A program made the translations under genes and the position numbers. From assembly GCA_046757725.1 (NCBI GenBank), contig JBHHYU010000001.1, positions 46,026-110,025 of the forward strand: a DNA stretch of 64,000 nt. Reading direction: 5' to 3'. Shown here in pieces: positions 51,839 through 61,291 of this stretch (its first letter is position 1; every line of letters starts with the position of its first letter). Below the pieces are notes generated by a model. It had not been told where the DNA came from, did no database searches, and saw only the letters and a program-made list of their open reading frames with translations. This DNA comes from JBHHYU01 sp046757725 (GTDB lineage Bacteria; Desulfobacterota; Binatia; UBA9968).

Positions 51839-52020
51839 GGTTCCTCCTTCTGGCGCACAGCCCTTTCTAGCGTTGGCTCACATGGTCACGAACCGTATTC
51901 ATACAGCCAGCCTCCGCAGTCTGAACCTCCCTCTTCCTGGTCTGTTTCAGTTTTTGTCTCCGATGGAACCTTTTCGGTGAAACAAGGAACCTTGTTTTGT
52001 CAAGCCGACTATTCGAAAAT

Positions 52021-53223
52021 CTAAATCTCCAAAAACTGAGGACAACGGGTGAGGTTTCGATTTCCATGAGGCGTGACCAAGACAACATCTTCTAAACGTA
52101 CCCCACCGACTCCAAGGTAGTAGAGGCCGGGTTCGACCGTGACCACCTGGCCGGTCCGAAGCGCAGTGCTGCCCGACGCAATGCGAGGCGGCTCATGAAT
52201 ATCTAGACCCAGTCCGTGCCCCGTGCCATGAAAGAATCCTTGCATCCTCCCGTTGATCTTGCCGGTGGGAAAACCTCTCTGCTCAAAGAGGGCAAGAATT
52301 TTCTCGTGGACTTTTCTCCCTTCAACACCGTCCCGGATCATCCGAAAGGCCACTTCCTGTCCGGCCTGGACTGTGACATATGCTTCTTTAAGCCGCTTTG
52401 AGGCTCTACCACGCACCACGGTACGACTCAAGTCTCCGAAATAGCCTGTCTTCTGAGAGCGAGGAAAGATGTCAAAGATGATAGATGTATTCGCCTTGAT
52501 AGGACCGCTACCTTCATCGTGTGGGTCACAGCACTGGTCTCCGGAAGAGATGATCGTGTGGCTGGGTACCCATCCCTGGCTCATGATAGTGGTGTTAACG
52601 ATTGTCCGAAGGGTTTCCGAGCTCAGGCGGTATCCGTTGAGATAGAGATAGCGGTTCCGGCCGATCTTTGTTTTCTTCAGGGCTTTGATCCCCGCTTCGA
52701 GTCCCAGCTCGGCCACCCGCAGCGAGTCACGGATATTTTTTACCTCATCAACCCGCTTCCTGTCCCGCTCCGAAAAAAAGGGATTTTCCTTCACCTCAAG
52801 CGCAAAATCTCTTGATCTCAACTGATCGCTGAGCAGAGTCGGAAAATCGGAGGGGACTAAGAAAGAACTGATCCCTTTTTCTCGTAGAACCATCTCCAGA
52901 ACATCCACCGTAGTAGGGTGGAATGTCCCCATCTTTCTAAGCCGCTTCTGGTAGGCTGAGAGAGAGAGGACGTGATCGACCGATGCCTGTTTCTTGGCAC
53001 GGTCAAACTCTAGATCACTCATGATCACATATTTTCTTTTTCGGAATTGAAGAAAAATAAAGGGGTCCGGGGCAAAAAACCCCGTTGCATAGAGCATATT
53101 GGCGTCACCCTCACTGGCAGAGACCATCAATAAGGCCGGCCTACTTTTTGCCGGGTGGTGCCTGCGTCCAGGAAAACTTGTTTCTTTCCTCGGTAGGGGC
53201 CGTTTTTTATTTGTTACTGACAC
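52021..53223 (-). CDS. M24-family metallopeptidase (Xaa-Pro aminopeptidase-like)
   Basis: A 400-residue M24 enzyme. All metal ligands are visible: Asp in IFDIFPRS, Asp in YFGDLSRTVV, His in FHGTGHGLGLDIHEPP, Glu in VTVEPGLYY and Glu in GVRLEDVVLVT. The N-terminal creatinase_N domain (about 25-180) is present but short. It removes N-terminal residues before proline, or acts on small dipeptides. Contrast the ligand-poor relative at 22103-23212. The N-terminus is basic (KKRPLPRKE) with no signal peptide. Confidence 0.87.
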   Translation of the reverse strand: MSVTNKKRPLPRKETSFPGRRHHPAKSRPALLMVSASEGDANMLYATGFFAPDPFIFLQFRKRKYVIMSDLEFDRAKKQASVDHVLSLSAYQKRLRKMGTFHPTTVDVLEMVLREKGISSFLVPSDFPTLLSDQLRSRDFALEVKENPFFSERDRKRVDEVKNIRDSLRVAELGLEAGIKALKKTKIGRNRYLYLNGYRLSSETLRTIVNTTIMSQGWVPSHTIISSGDQCCDPHDEGSGPIKANTSIIFDIFPRSQKTGYFGDLSRTVVRGRASKRLKEAYVTVQAGQEVAFRMIRDGVEGRKVHEKILALFEQRGFPTGKINGRMQGFFHGTGHGLGLDIHEPPRIASGSTALRTGQVVTVEPGLYYLGVGGVRLEDVVLVTPHGNRNLTRCPQFLEI

Positions 53224-53340
53224 GATCTAATCCCTACTTAACGAACGCTCGGATGGGGGGGTGGGTGGAAAATGCCAAACTAGCAATTTCACTATTAAAG
53301 TTCAAGGTGTGGCTCGAGATTTGGGAAAGACCCTTCGCTG

Positions 53341-53368
53341 TTGACAGATAGAAATGTTTTGTTATGAT
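53341..53368 (+). promoter_or_regulatory. Predicted sigma70 promoter of the acyl-CoA carboxylase operon
   Basis: Perfect TTGACA (53341-53346), 16 nt spacer, TATGAT (53363-53368; 5 of 6). A ~50 nt leader leads to the GTG at 53426. Confidence 0.65.
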
Positions 53369-53425
53369 GCGTAAACTTCGTCCTCCCTTCTATTCAATCT
53401 AATCAAGCGAGGAGAACTTTCTTCG

Positions 53426-54976
53426 GTGGCACTCAAGGATAATCTGGAAAAGCTTCGTGAACTGAACCGTAGGGTAGATGCTGGGGGAGGGGAAGACCGC
53501 ATCCGGCGTCAGCATGAACAGGGGAAACTCTTGGCACGTGAGCGGCTCGAAATCCTCCTTGACCACGGAAGTTTCGTCGAGATGGACCGGTTGAGGACAC
53601 ATCGCTGCACGGATTTTGACATGGAAGCCAAGAAGGTTCCAGGGGACGCTGTGGTGACCGGTTTTGGAGCTATCGACGGCAGGCCGGTCTATGTTTATGC
53701 TCAGAATTTTACCGTTTTCGGCGGAAGCTTGAGTGGGGTCGTTGCTGAGAAGGTGTGTAAGGTTATGGACTTGGCCCTCAAAAACGGTGCGCCCATTGTA
53801 GGGATTAACGACTCCGGAGGAGCGCGTATTCAAGAAGGGGTGGTAAGCCTAGCCGGATATGCGGATATTTTTTTAAAAAACGTGACTGCTTCCGGAGTGG
53901 TACCCCAAATCTCCGCTATCATGGGCCCTTGCGCCGGCGGCGCGGTCTATTCCCCGGCCATCACCGATTTTACGTTTATGGTAAAGTCGAACAGCTACAT
54001 GTTCATCACCGGACCGGATGTGATTAAGACCGTTACACATGAAGAGGTGACCAAGGAAGAATTAGGTGGCGCTGAGGCGCACAACACCAAGAGTGGAGCG
54101 GCCCATTTTTCGGCAGAGAGCGAAAAAGAATGTCTCCTGATGATTCGGGAACTCATGGGATTCCTCCCCAGCAACAATCAAGGGGATCCACCATTCCATC
54201 CGACTCATGACGACCCGTCGAGACGGGACCGGAGGCTCGCAGATCTAATCCCAGACAATCCAAATCGGCCATATGACATGAAGGAGCTTATCGGTGCCGT
54301 GGTGGATGAGAGCTACCTTTATGAAGTGCAGCGCGATTTCGCTCCGAATATCGTCGTCGGTTTCGCGCGGTTGGGTGGGGGGTCGGTAGGGATCGTTGCC
54401 AATCAGCCGGCCCACTTGGCAGGTTGTTTAGATATCAATGCGGCAGTTAAGGCCGCCCGTTTTATTCGGTTCTGTGATTGTTTCAATATTCCGTTGGTGA
54501 CCTTTGTTGATGTGCCGGGATTTTTGCCAGGGACTGTTCAAGAGTACAATGGTATTATCCGTCACGGGGCCAAGCTCCTTTACGCGTACGCAGAGGCCAC
54601 TGTGCCCAAGGTCACCGTGATCACCCGCAAGGCTTATGGTGGGGGCTACATCGTAATGTCAAGCAAACACCTCAAAGGGGATATCAATCTCGCCTATCCT
54701 AGCGGAGAAATTGCCGTCATGGGCCCGGAGGGGGCCATCAATATTATTTTTCGGGAGGACTTAGAAAAAGCGGAGGATCCAGCTAGAACCAGGGAAGAGA
54801 TGGTGGCGGACTATCGGGAGACATTCGCCAACCCCTTTAAGGCGGCTGAACTGGGCTATGTGGATTCCGTGATCTATCCGGAGGAGACTCGTCCCACCTT
54901 GATCCGCTCTTTAGAAATGTTGAAAAACAAACGAGATCATAACCCGCCCAAGAAACATGGGAATATACCCTTATAG
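53426..54976 (+). CDS. Acyl-CoA (propionyl-CoA) carboxylase, carboxyltransferase subunit
   Basis: A 516-residue carboxyltransferase of the PccB/MmdA type: QHEQGKLLARERLEILLDHGSFVEMD, oxyanion segments GINDSGGARIQEGVVSLAGYADIF and GPCAGGAVYSPAITDF, and the C-terminal crotonase fold with VTFVDVPGFLPGTVQEY and VITRKAYGGGYIVM. It carries the carboxyl from biotin to an acyl-CoA. Substrate (propionyl, acetyl or longer) cannot be read. Translation starts at GTG with GCGAGGAGAAC upstream. With the next two genes it makes a complete biotin-dependent carboxylase. Confidence 0.92.
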   Translation: MALKDNLEKLRELNRRVDAGGGEDRIRRQHEQGKLLARERLEILLDHGSFVEMDRLRTHRCTDFDMEAKKVPGDAVVTGFGAIDGRPVYVYAQNFTVFGGSLSGVVAEKVCKVMDLALKNGAPIVGINDSGGARIQEGVVSLAGYADIFLKNVTASGVVPQISAIMGPCAGGAVYSPAITDFTFMVKSNSYMFITGPDVIKTVTHEEVTKEELGGAEAHNTKSGAAHFSAESEKECLLMIRELMGFLPSNNQGDPPFHPTHDDPSRRDRRLADLIPDNPNRPYDMKELIGAVVDESYLYEVQRDFAPNIVVGFARLGGGSVGIVANQPAHLAGCLDINAAVKAARFIRFCDCFNIPLVTFVDVPGFLPGTVQEYNGIIRHGAKLLYAYAEATVPKVTVITRKAYGGGYIVMSSKHLKGDINLAYPSGEIAVMGPEGAINIIFREDLEKAEDPARTREEMVADYRETFANPFKAAELGYVDSVIYPEETRPTLIRSLEMLKNKRDHNPPKKHGNIPL

Positions 54977-55079
54977 ATAGATAGAAGAACTACGGTCTAC
55001 AAAGGGACAGATATGAAAAACGTCGGGGTTTGCGCGTCTTTCATGCGGTGTCTCTACTCTCTGTCTCCAACTAACCGTT

Positions 55080-56615
55080 ATGTTTAAGCGTATCCTAATT
55101 GCCAATCGGGGAGAGATTGCAGTCCGTATTACTCGGGCGTGTAGAGAGTTGGATATCGAAACCGTTGTTGTCTATTCCGAGGCCGATCGCCATTCCCTCC
55201 ATGTTAAATATGCCGATTATGCCTATGAGATCGGTCCGGCTCCTTCCACGCAGAGTTACCTAGCGATAGATCGCATTCTCGAAGTGGCCCAAAAAAGTGA
55301 GGCTGAGGCCATCCATCCAGGTTACGGCTTCTTGGCTGAGAACAGTGAGTTCGCTCGGAAATGTCAGGAAAAGGGAATAGTGTTCATTGGACCCTCGCCC
55401 GAGGTGATGGAGCAGATGGGGGATAAAGTCAAGGCACGAGGGCTAATGAAAACCGCCGGAATCCCAGTTGTCCCCGGATCGGAAGTCTTAAACTCCGAAG
55501 AGGACGTCACGATGGTCGCGGAAAGCGTTGGCTATCCCTTCATGTTAAAGGCCGTTGCGGGTGGGGGTGGTAAGGCACTGCGATTTGTCGGTTCTGCCCA
55601 AGAGATCTCCTCAGCTTATCGCGCAGTCCGCTCTGAGGCCACCTCTTCGTTCGCTGATTCTCGGCTTTACGTTGAAAAGTTTTTAGATCGGCCCCGTCAT
55701 GTGGAGGTCCAGATCCTCGCTGATCAATACGGCAAAGTGCTGCACCTCTATGAGCGGGAGTGCTCTATTCAGCGCCGCCACCAGAAAATTATTGAAGAAT
55801 GTCCGGCCCCTGGACTCGATGACCGGACACGGCGCAGGCTGGGCAGGCTTGCGATCAAGGCTGCCCGAGCGGTCCATTACGTGGGAGCTGGAACCTTCGA
55901 GTTTCTTTTGGACCAGGGGGGAAGCTTTTATTTTTTGGAGATGAACACTCGGCTTCAGGTGGAACACGCGGTTACCGAGAGAGTGGTGGGAATCGATCTG
56001 GTAAAGGCGCAAATCGAAGTGGCCGCTGGGGGATACCTTCCCTGGCGTCAACGCCATATTACCTCTACTGGGCATGCCATCGAGTGTCGCATCTATGCGG
56101 AGGACCCGGAAAATGACTTTATGCCCTATCCGGGAAGAATAGAAGGACTCCGATTACCGGAGGGCTTGGGCGTGAGGAACGATTGCGGGGTGTATGAAGG
56201 GGCCGAGGTCTCCATTTACTATGATCCGATGATCGCGAAGCTCATCATTTGGGGAGAAAATCGTGTCGAGGCGATTCTGCGGATGCGTCGAGCGCTTGGC
56301 GAGTACCAGGTTCGCGGAATTAAAACCAACGTCGCGTTTCACCAATGGATCCTGCGGCACCCCCGCTTCATGGCCGGAGATCTCAACACAGGGTTCATAG
56401 AGGACGAACACCGTATGATGCGGCAAGAGGAAATTTATCCCCACAAAGATATTGCCCTGGCCTCTGCAGCCATAGCCGCCGTGCACCGTGAGCAGGAGCA
56501 GACCCTTCGACTTTTGCAGCAGGGCGCGGCTGAACCATCTCCGTGGCGGGAAAGAGGAAGGCAGGAGTCCTTGCGCCCGGCTTCTAGCGTCTTGAGCCGA
56601 GGCTGGAAAAGGTAA
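55080..56615 (+). CDS. accC: Biotin carboxylase subunit of acyl-CoA carboxylase
   Basis: A 511-residue biotin carboxylase: MFKRILIANRGEIAVRITRACRELDIETVVVYSEAD, HPGYGFLAENSEFAR, ATP-grasp glycine loop MLKAVAGGGGKALRF, ECSIQRRHQKIIEECPAP, FLEMNTRLQVEHAVTE. The C-terminus is about 50 residues longer than E. coli AccC, with an Arg/Ser-rich tail. It carboxylates the biotin on the BCCP encoded next. About 100 nt separate it from the carboxyltransferase gene with no visible terminator. Confidence 0.94.
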   Translation: MFKRILIANRGEIAVRITRACRELDIETVVVYSEADRHSLHVKYADYAYEIGPAPSTQSYLAIDRILEVAQKSEAEAIHPGYGFLAENSEFARKCQEKGIVFIGPSPEVMEQMGDKVKARGLMKTAGIPVVPGSEVLNSEEDVTMVAESVGYPFMLKAVAGGGGKALRFVGSAQEISSAYRAVRSEATSSFADSRLYVEKFLDRPRHVEVQILADQYGKVLHLYERECSIQRRHQKIIEECPAPGLDDRTRRRLGRLAIKAARAVHYVGAGTFEFLLDQGGSFYFLEMNTRLQVEHAVTERVVGIDLVKAQIEVAAGGYLPWRQRHITSTGHAIECRIYAEDPENDFMPYPGRIEGLRLPEGLGVRNDCGVYEGAEVSIYYDPMIAKLIIWGENRVEAILRMRRALGEYQVRGIKTNVAFHQWILRHPRFMAGDLNTGFIEDEHRMMRQEEIYPHKDIALASAAIAAVHREQEQTLRLLQQGAAEPSPWRERGRQESLRPASSVLSRGWKR

Positions 56616-56625
56616 AGGGATCCGT

Positions 56626-57129
56626 ATGGCCTTTATTGCCAGCTTGGCGGAACGCACTTACACTCTGGAGATCGAGGAGATGGGTCGCTCGCTCTATCGC
56701 ATTGCAGTAGACGGAAAAGAGTTTCTTGTGGACTGCAGAAAAACAGGAGTGACCAACTTTTCCCTCATCGTGGATAATCGATCCTTTGAAGTGGACGTCG
56801 ATACGTCAGAGGATGAATACAGAGTCCTTGTGGATGGGCGGAGTTACCATATCCAACTTGTAGATGAGAGACGAAGGCGTTTGGGGGGTCTACAATCCGG
56901 GGTTCAGATCCAAGGGCGGCAGGAAATCTCAGTGCCTATGCCCGGGAGGATTATTGCCGTGCTGGTCAGAGAAGGAGACCCGGTCAAGAAAGGGGAAGGT
57001 CTTGCCATTGTTGAGGCTATGAAGATGGAAAATGAAGTTCGAAGTCCCCTCGCGGGTGAAGTTAAAGAGGTTAGGGTCAAAGCAGGGGATGTGGTAGAAG
57101 CAGGAGTGATCCTCGCCGTCGTGGAATAG
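56626..57129 (+). CDS. Biotin carboxyl carrier protein
   Basis: A 167-residue carrier. The C-terminal biotinyl domain (about 95-167) has GRIIAVLVREGDPVKKGEGLAIVEAMKMENEV with the biotinylated Lys at residue 132, 35 residues from the end as usual. The N-terminal 90 residues form a beta-rich domain (YTLEIEEMGRSLYRIAVDGKEFLVDCRK) like that of propionyl/acetyl-CoA carboxylase alpha chains that have been split. It begins 10 nt after accC. Confidence 0.92.
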   Translation: MAFIASLAERTYTLEIEEMGRSLYRIAVDGKEFLVDCRKTGVTNFSLIVDNRSFEVDVDTSEDEYRVLVDGRSYHIQLVDERRRRLGGLQSGVQIQGRQEISVPMPGRIIAVLVREGDPVKKGEGLAIVEAMKMENEVRSPLAGEVKEVRVKAGDVVEAGVILAVVE

Positions 57130-57195
57130 GACTTCCAGGCGGGGTGTAGAAAAAATCTTGTCACATTTTTTCTTTCATGGTAAGGACAGCTACCG

Positions 57196-57759
57196 ATGGT
57201 TCCTAAAAAAGTCTTTTTTACAAAAGGAGTCGGAGTCCACAAAGAGCGTCTGGCCTCTTTCGAGCTGGCATTGCGAACAGCAGGTCTAGCTCATTGCAAC
57301 TTGGTTTTGGTTTCGAGTATCTATCCTCCAGGATGTAAGAGACTGTGGAAAGATGAGGGTTTGAAGTTATTGCATCCGGGTGAGATAGTTTTTTGTGTGT
57401 ATGATCGTGAGAGTACCAACGAACCGAATCGCCTAGTTGCGGCATCGGTGGGAGTGGCCATTCCCGCGGATCAAGACCAGTATGGTTATCTCTCCGAGCA
57501 CCATTCCTTCGGCGAAACCGAAGAGAAGGCGGGAGAATATGCGGAGGATCTGGCGGCGAGTATGCTTGCGACGACGTTAGGGATTGAATTTGATCCCGAC
57601 ACGGCCTGGGACGAGCGTGAACAGCTTTTCAAAATGTCGGGGAAAATCGTTCGTACCAGCAACATTACCCAATCTGCGGTGGGAAATAAAGACGGGCTGT
57701 GGACCACCGTTTTTGCGGCTGCCGTTTTTGTAAATACGGACGAGAATACAGCGAGCTAA
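57196..57759 (+). CDS. pdaD: Pyruvoyl-dependent arginine decarboxylase
   Basis: A 187-residue PvlArgDC: VPKKVFFTKGVGVHKERLASFELALRTAG, self-cleavage site NLVLVSSIYPPGCK with Ser40-Ser41 (Ser41 would become the pyruvoyl group), and EKAGEYAEDLAASMLATTLGIEFD. It converts arginine to agmatine for polyamine synthesis. The family is mainly archaeal, with bacterial members in Chlamydiae, Deltaproteobacteria and others. No agmatinase or speE is next to it. It follows the carboxylase operon by 66 nt and may share its transcript. Confidence 0.9.
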   Translation: MVPKKVFFTKGVGVHKERLASFELALRTAGLAHCNLVLVSSIYPPGCKRLWKDEGLKLLHPGEIVFCVYDRESTNEPNRLVAASVGVAIPADQDQYGYLSEHHSFGETEEKAGEYAEDLAASMLATTLGIEFDPDTAWDEREQLFKMSGKIVRTSNITQSAVGNKDGLWTTVFAAAVFVNTDENTAS

Positions 57760-57824
57760 AATCACGAATGTCCCCTTCTGATCCCCGAACCGGAAACCGG
57801 TAATAAGTACTATCCGCTGATCCA

Positions 57825-58577
57825 TTAACTGTCTCTTCGCCGGGCGAAATAAGCGACGCCTATGCTGATGGCGTAGAGGATGGTGAGAGGGAGGGCGAGA
57901 AGCACCTGGGAGACAACATCAGGTGGTGTCAGAATGGCCGCCAGAATAAAAATTACCAAGATCGCATATCGCGACTGCCGGATCAGGAAGAGATGGTCAA
58001 TCATTCCGATTCGTGCCAAAAAATAAGCAACGACGGGGAGTTCGAAAGTTATCCCAAAGGCCAGGAGCATCTTGGATGAAAAAGAGAGATATTCCCCAAT
58101 TCTGATTGCCGGCCGAACGTTGATGGACTGATAAGCCTTAAGAAGAAAACTGAATCCAACATTAAAAATCACTTCATAACAAAACCAGGCTCCTAAAAAA
58201 GCCAACAGAGTTCCGAAAATGACAAAGGTGCGGGCATAGTGTTTCTCCTGCGGATAGAGGCCCGGCGTGACAAATTTCCAGGCCTGCCAGAGAATGACCG
58301 GGAGTGCAAAAAAGAGGGAAGCAATGAGGGCAACCTTGATTTTGGTAAAGAAGGCCTCCGGAATTCCCGTACCGATAAGGGTGAGGCCGGGGAACTGTAT
58401 GCGGAGCAGGGGATCAGTGAGGAAGGAGAGAATAGTATCTGCGAAGGCAAAACAAGCGGCGAAGGCAACGAGTACAGCTAAGAAGGATCTGATCAGGCAC
58501 GAACGTAATTCTTCCAGATGGCCGGTAAAAGGCATTCGAGCATCGTCGAATGGCCCTTCACGTCGGTTTCTTTTCAC
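57825..58577 (-). CDS. tatC: Sec-independent protein translocase TatC
   Basis: A 250-residue six-helix TatC: MPFTGHLEELRSCLIRSFLAVLVAF (the HLEELR signal-binding motif), then FTKIKVALIASLFFALPVILWQAWKFVTPGLYPQEKHYA (F-V-x-P-G-L-x-x-x-E-K), and the usual helices with FGITFELPVVAYFLARIGMI. It recognises twin-arginine signals. It overlaps the 3' end of the tatA gene by 20 bases. Convergent with pdaD. Confidence 0.94.
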   Translation of the reverse strand: MKRNRREGPFDDARMPFTGHLEELRSCLIRSFLAVLVAFAACFAFADTILSFLTDPLLRIQFPGLTLIGTGIPEAFFTKIKVALIASLFFALPVILWQAWKFVTPGLYPQEKHYARTFVIFGTLLAFLGAWFCYEVIFNVGFSFLLKAYQSINVRPAIRIGEYLSFSSKMLLAFGITFELPVVAYFLARIGMIDHLFLIRQSRYAILVIFILAAILTPPDVVSQVLLALPLTILYAISIGVAYFARRRDS

Positions 58578-58821
58578 TCTCTTCCGCAGGAGGTGGTGAA
58601 GTGGATGGCGGAGAATCGTCGCCTGCCGGTATCTCCGGAGCAGCCTCTTCTATTTCCTGTTCCACTTGGCGAAAATCCTCTTTCAACTCATCCGTCGCAC
58701 GACGAAACTCGGCAATGCCCTTACCTAAAGCCCGCGCAATTTCCGGAAGTTTCCTGGGCCCGAGGACTATCAAGGCAAGAGCTAGAATCAACAGCAGTTC
58801 TGGCATACCAATGCCAAACAT
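58558..58821 (-). CDS. tatA: Twin-arginine translocase subunit TatA/TatB
   Basis: An 87-residue protein: one N-terminal membrane helix (MPELLLILALALIVLGPRKLPEIARALGKGIAEFRRATDE) with the Phe-Gly/Gly-Pro hinge, an amphipathic helix and an acidic, Pro/Ser-rich tail. The polar residue early in the helix is Glu (P-E), as in TatB, and the amphipathic helix is long, so TatB or a bifunctional TatA is possible. First gene of a two-gene tat operon. Confidence 0.9.
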   Translation of the reverse strand: MFGIGMPELLLILALALIVLGPRKLPEIARALGKGIAEFRRATDELKEDFRQVEQEIEEAAPEIPAGDDSPPSTSPPPAEESEKKPT

Positions 58822-58930
58822 CGCTTTCCCTCGGTTGTAAGCTACTCTATTTCTTATTTATTGACAAGGGCATCTAGCGACTTGAAAGGCTTCGCAGGTT
58901 CCATAACAAGTGGTAAACGGACTTAAGCCT

Positions 58931-59956
58931 ATGGCACGTTCTGCAGTCGTTATTGATCGTGATTTTTTGAAGCATAGGCCTGGCCCATCTCACCCAGAGA
59001 GCCCGGAACGTTTGAGGACTCTTCTCGATCTCACTGCTGAACTTGATTCTAGAAATTTTCAACACCTACCCCCCCGGGCCGCTTTGATGGGTGAGGTCGA
59101 GACCTGCCATGACTGGAATTACGTCAAACTCGTCCAGGCGACCTCCCGGCGTGATCACTATGCCTTGGATGGCGATACCGTTACTTGTTCGGACTCCTTT
59201 GAAATAGGGTTGTTGGCGGTGGGTGGTTTTTTAGAACTTTTGGATTCTATAGCTGCAGGTGACCACCGGAACGGCTTTGCCTTGGTACGTCCGCCCGGTC
59301 ATCATGCCATGAGAACTCGCGCGATGGGTTTCTGTCTTTTTAATACCATAGCTATCGGTGCCCGTCATCTCAAGCGTCATTACGGCGTGAAGCGGATCTT
59401 GCTCATGGACTGGGATGTCCACCATGGAAATGGTACGCAGGATGCGTTTTATCAGGAGCCGTCGCTGCTCTATGTCTCTACCCATCAGTATCCTTTCTAT
59501 CCGGGTACCGGGGCCATTGAAGAGGCGGGTGTGGGGGAGGGGAAGGGGTATACGGTCAATATCCCTCTCCCTGCAGGTTGTGGCGACTCGGAATATTTCC
59601 GAATTTTTACGGATATTGTCGTGCCTCTCGGAGACCGGTACAAACCGGAATGGATTCTCGTTTCAGCTGGGTTTGACCCACACTGGCGCGACCCATTGGG
59701 GGGAATGGGGGTCACAGAAAAAGGTTTTGGTTTCATGGCTGCCATGCTCCTTAAACTGGCAGAGAGGCACGCGGGGGGAAAGATTGCCTTTCTGCTCGAA
59801 GGGGGATACGACCTACCCGCGCTAAAGGGTTCAGTGGCGGCCGTGCTTCGCGAGATGAGCGGAAAAGGGCAAGATGACATGCCTTCAACGAAAAGTGGCG
59901 AGTTAGTTCGACCGTTGATTCACAAAATTCTCGAGTTTCGAGAGAAGTATTGGTAA
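58931..59956 (+). CDS. Histone deacetylase-family protein (acetoin/polyamine deacetylase-like)
   Basis: A ~341-residue class II-like HDAC fold. GPSHPESPERLRTLLDL start, RPPGHHAMRTRAMGFCLFNTIAIGARHL (catalytic His-His), zinc ligands in LMDWDVHHGNGTQDAF (Asp, His) and SAGFDPHWRDPLGGM (Asp), and EGGYDL near the end. All catalytic residues are intact. Bacterial members deacetylate acetylpolyamines or other small N-acetyl compounds, which might link to the pdaD gene 1.2 kb away (inference). The ATG at 58931 is chosen over a GTG at 58910. Confidence 0.9.
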   Translation: MARSAVVIDRDFLKHRPGPSHPESPERLRTLLDLTAELDSRNFQHLPPRAALMGEVETCHDWNYVKLVQATSRRDHYALDGDTVTCSDSFEIGLLAVGGFLELLDSIAAGDHRNGFALVRPPGHHAMRTRAMGFCLFNTIAIGARHLKRHYGVKRILLMDWDVHHGNGTQDAFYQEPSLLYVSTHQYPFYPGTGAIEEAGVGEGKGYTVNIPLPAGCGDSEYFRIFTDIVVPLGDRYKPEWILVSAGFDPHWRDPLGGMGVTEKGFGFMAAMLLKLAERHAGGKIAFLLEGGYDLPALKGSVAAVLREMSGKGQDDMPSTKSGELVRPLIHKILEFREKYW

Positions 59957-59984
59957 GGCATCAGCGACTCGACCTGCCCAGGTG

Positions 59985-60013
59985 TTGACGCTAACGTTAA
60001 ACTGGCTTATTTT
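59985..60013 (+). promoter_or_regulatory. Possible promoter of fabF-fabH
   Basis: TTGACG (59985-59990), 17 nt spacer, TATTTT (60008-60013). It precedes the ATG by 24 nt. Confidence 0.45.
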
Positions 60014-60037
60014 AAGCACTATTTGAACGGTTAGACT

Positions 60038-61291
60038 ATGAGGCCATTTGAACATCGGAAGGTAGTGGTAACTGGGCTCGGGTTGGTTTCGCCTTTGGGG
60101 ACAGGTGTAGCGAAAAACTGGGCTGCCCTAGTAGCCGGCAAGTCTGGAATCAGGCGGATTACCCATTTTCCTAATCTGGAATCCTTTTCCACTCGGATAG
60201 CCGGGGAGATCCCTGATTTTCATGCGGAGGAATTTATCGAGCCCAAAGAGATTAGAAAGATGGATACCTTCATCCAGTATAGTGTCGCGGCAACGGCTAT
60301 GGCGATGGAAGATAGTGGGTTTAAAATCGAACCCGAAGCGGCGGAGCGAGTCGGAGTCATTGTCGGTGTGGGCCTTTGCGGCATCGAGACTATTGAGCGA
60401 TATACCAGAGCTTTTATGGAAGGCGGGCCACGTAAAATTTCACCGTTTTTCATTCCTAAAGTGATCTCCAACTTGGCGCCGGGTCAAATTGCTATTCGTT
60501 TTGGGGCCAAAGGCGCCAACTGGACCCCTACCTCAGCTTGTGCCTCGGGTAATCATGCCATCGGCGAAGCCTTTCACATGATTCGCTGCGGCCTTCAGGA
60601 TGCTGTGATTGCCGGGGGTTCCGAGTCTGCCATTACGCCTCTTGGCGTCGGAGGTTTCAGTGCTATGAAAGCGCTCTCCACGCGCAATGATGAGCCGGAA
60701 CGGGCAAGCCGGCCATTTGATAAGAATCGGGACGGGTTTGTGATGGCCGAGGGATCCGGCATGTTGATCTTGGAAGAGAAGGAAAAAGCCCTCCAAAGAG
60801 GAGCGAAGATTTACGCGGAGGTAATTGGCTATGGAGCCAATGGAGATGCCTACCACATGACCGCGCCTGCACCTAACGGTGAGGGTGCTGCTCGCTGCAT
60901 GGCATTGGCACTGAAAGACGCGGGCATGGAGCCGGATAAGGTGGATTATATCAATGCCCATGGCACCTCCACTGAATATAACGATATCAATGAGACGCAG
61001 GCCATTAAAAAAGTCTTCGGGGAGCGTGCCTATAAAATTCCTATTAGTTCTACCAAGTCAATGACGGGCCATCTGTTGGGAGCAGCGGGAGCGGTGGAAG
61101 GCATCTTCTCTGTCTTGGGCCTTTATAACGGAATCATCCCCCCCACCATTAACTATGAAACGCCGGACCCTCAATGCGATTTGGATTACACCACGAAAGG
61201 GGCGCGCCAGGCCGAACTCCATGTGGTACTCTCCAACTCCTTTGGGTTTGGGGGGACCAACGCTTGTGTTCTGTTCGGGAAGGCTGCATGA
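60038..61291 (+). CDS. fabF: 3-oxoacyl-ACP synthase II
   Basis: A 417-residue KAS II: VVVTGLGLVSPLGTGV start, active-site Cys (about 168) in WTPTSACASGNHAIGEA, the two His in YINAHGTSTEYND (about 308) and STKSMTGHLLGAAGAVEG (about 344), and GFGGTNACVLF end. Elongates acyl-ACP with malonyl-ACP. It overlaps fabH by four bases. No acpP, fabD or fabG is present, so this is a detached pair; a special-purpose lipid or polyketide role cannot be excluded. Confidence 0.94.
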   Translation: MRPFEHRKVVVTGLGLVSPLGTGVAKNWAALVAGKSGIRRITHFPNLESFSTRIAGEIPDFHAEEFIEPKEIRKMDTFIQYSVAATAMAMEDSGFKIEPEAAERVGVIVGVGLCGIETIERYTRAFMEGGPRKISPFFIPKVISNLAPGQIAIRFGAKGANWTPTSACASGNHAIGEAFHMIRCGLQDAVIAGGSESAITPLGVGGFSAMKALSTRNDEPERASRPFDKNRDGFVMAEGSGMLILEEKEKALQRGAKIYAEVIGYGANGDAYHMTAPAPNGEGAARCMALALKDAGMEPDKVDYINAHGTSTEYNDINETQAIKKVFGERAYKIPISSTKSMTGHLLGAAGAVEGIFSVLGLYNGIIPPTINYETPDPQCDLDYTTKGARQAELHVVLSNSFGFGGTNACVLFGKAA

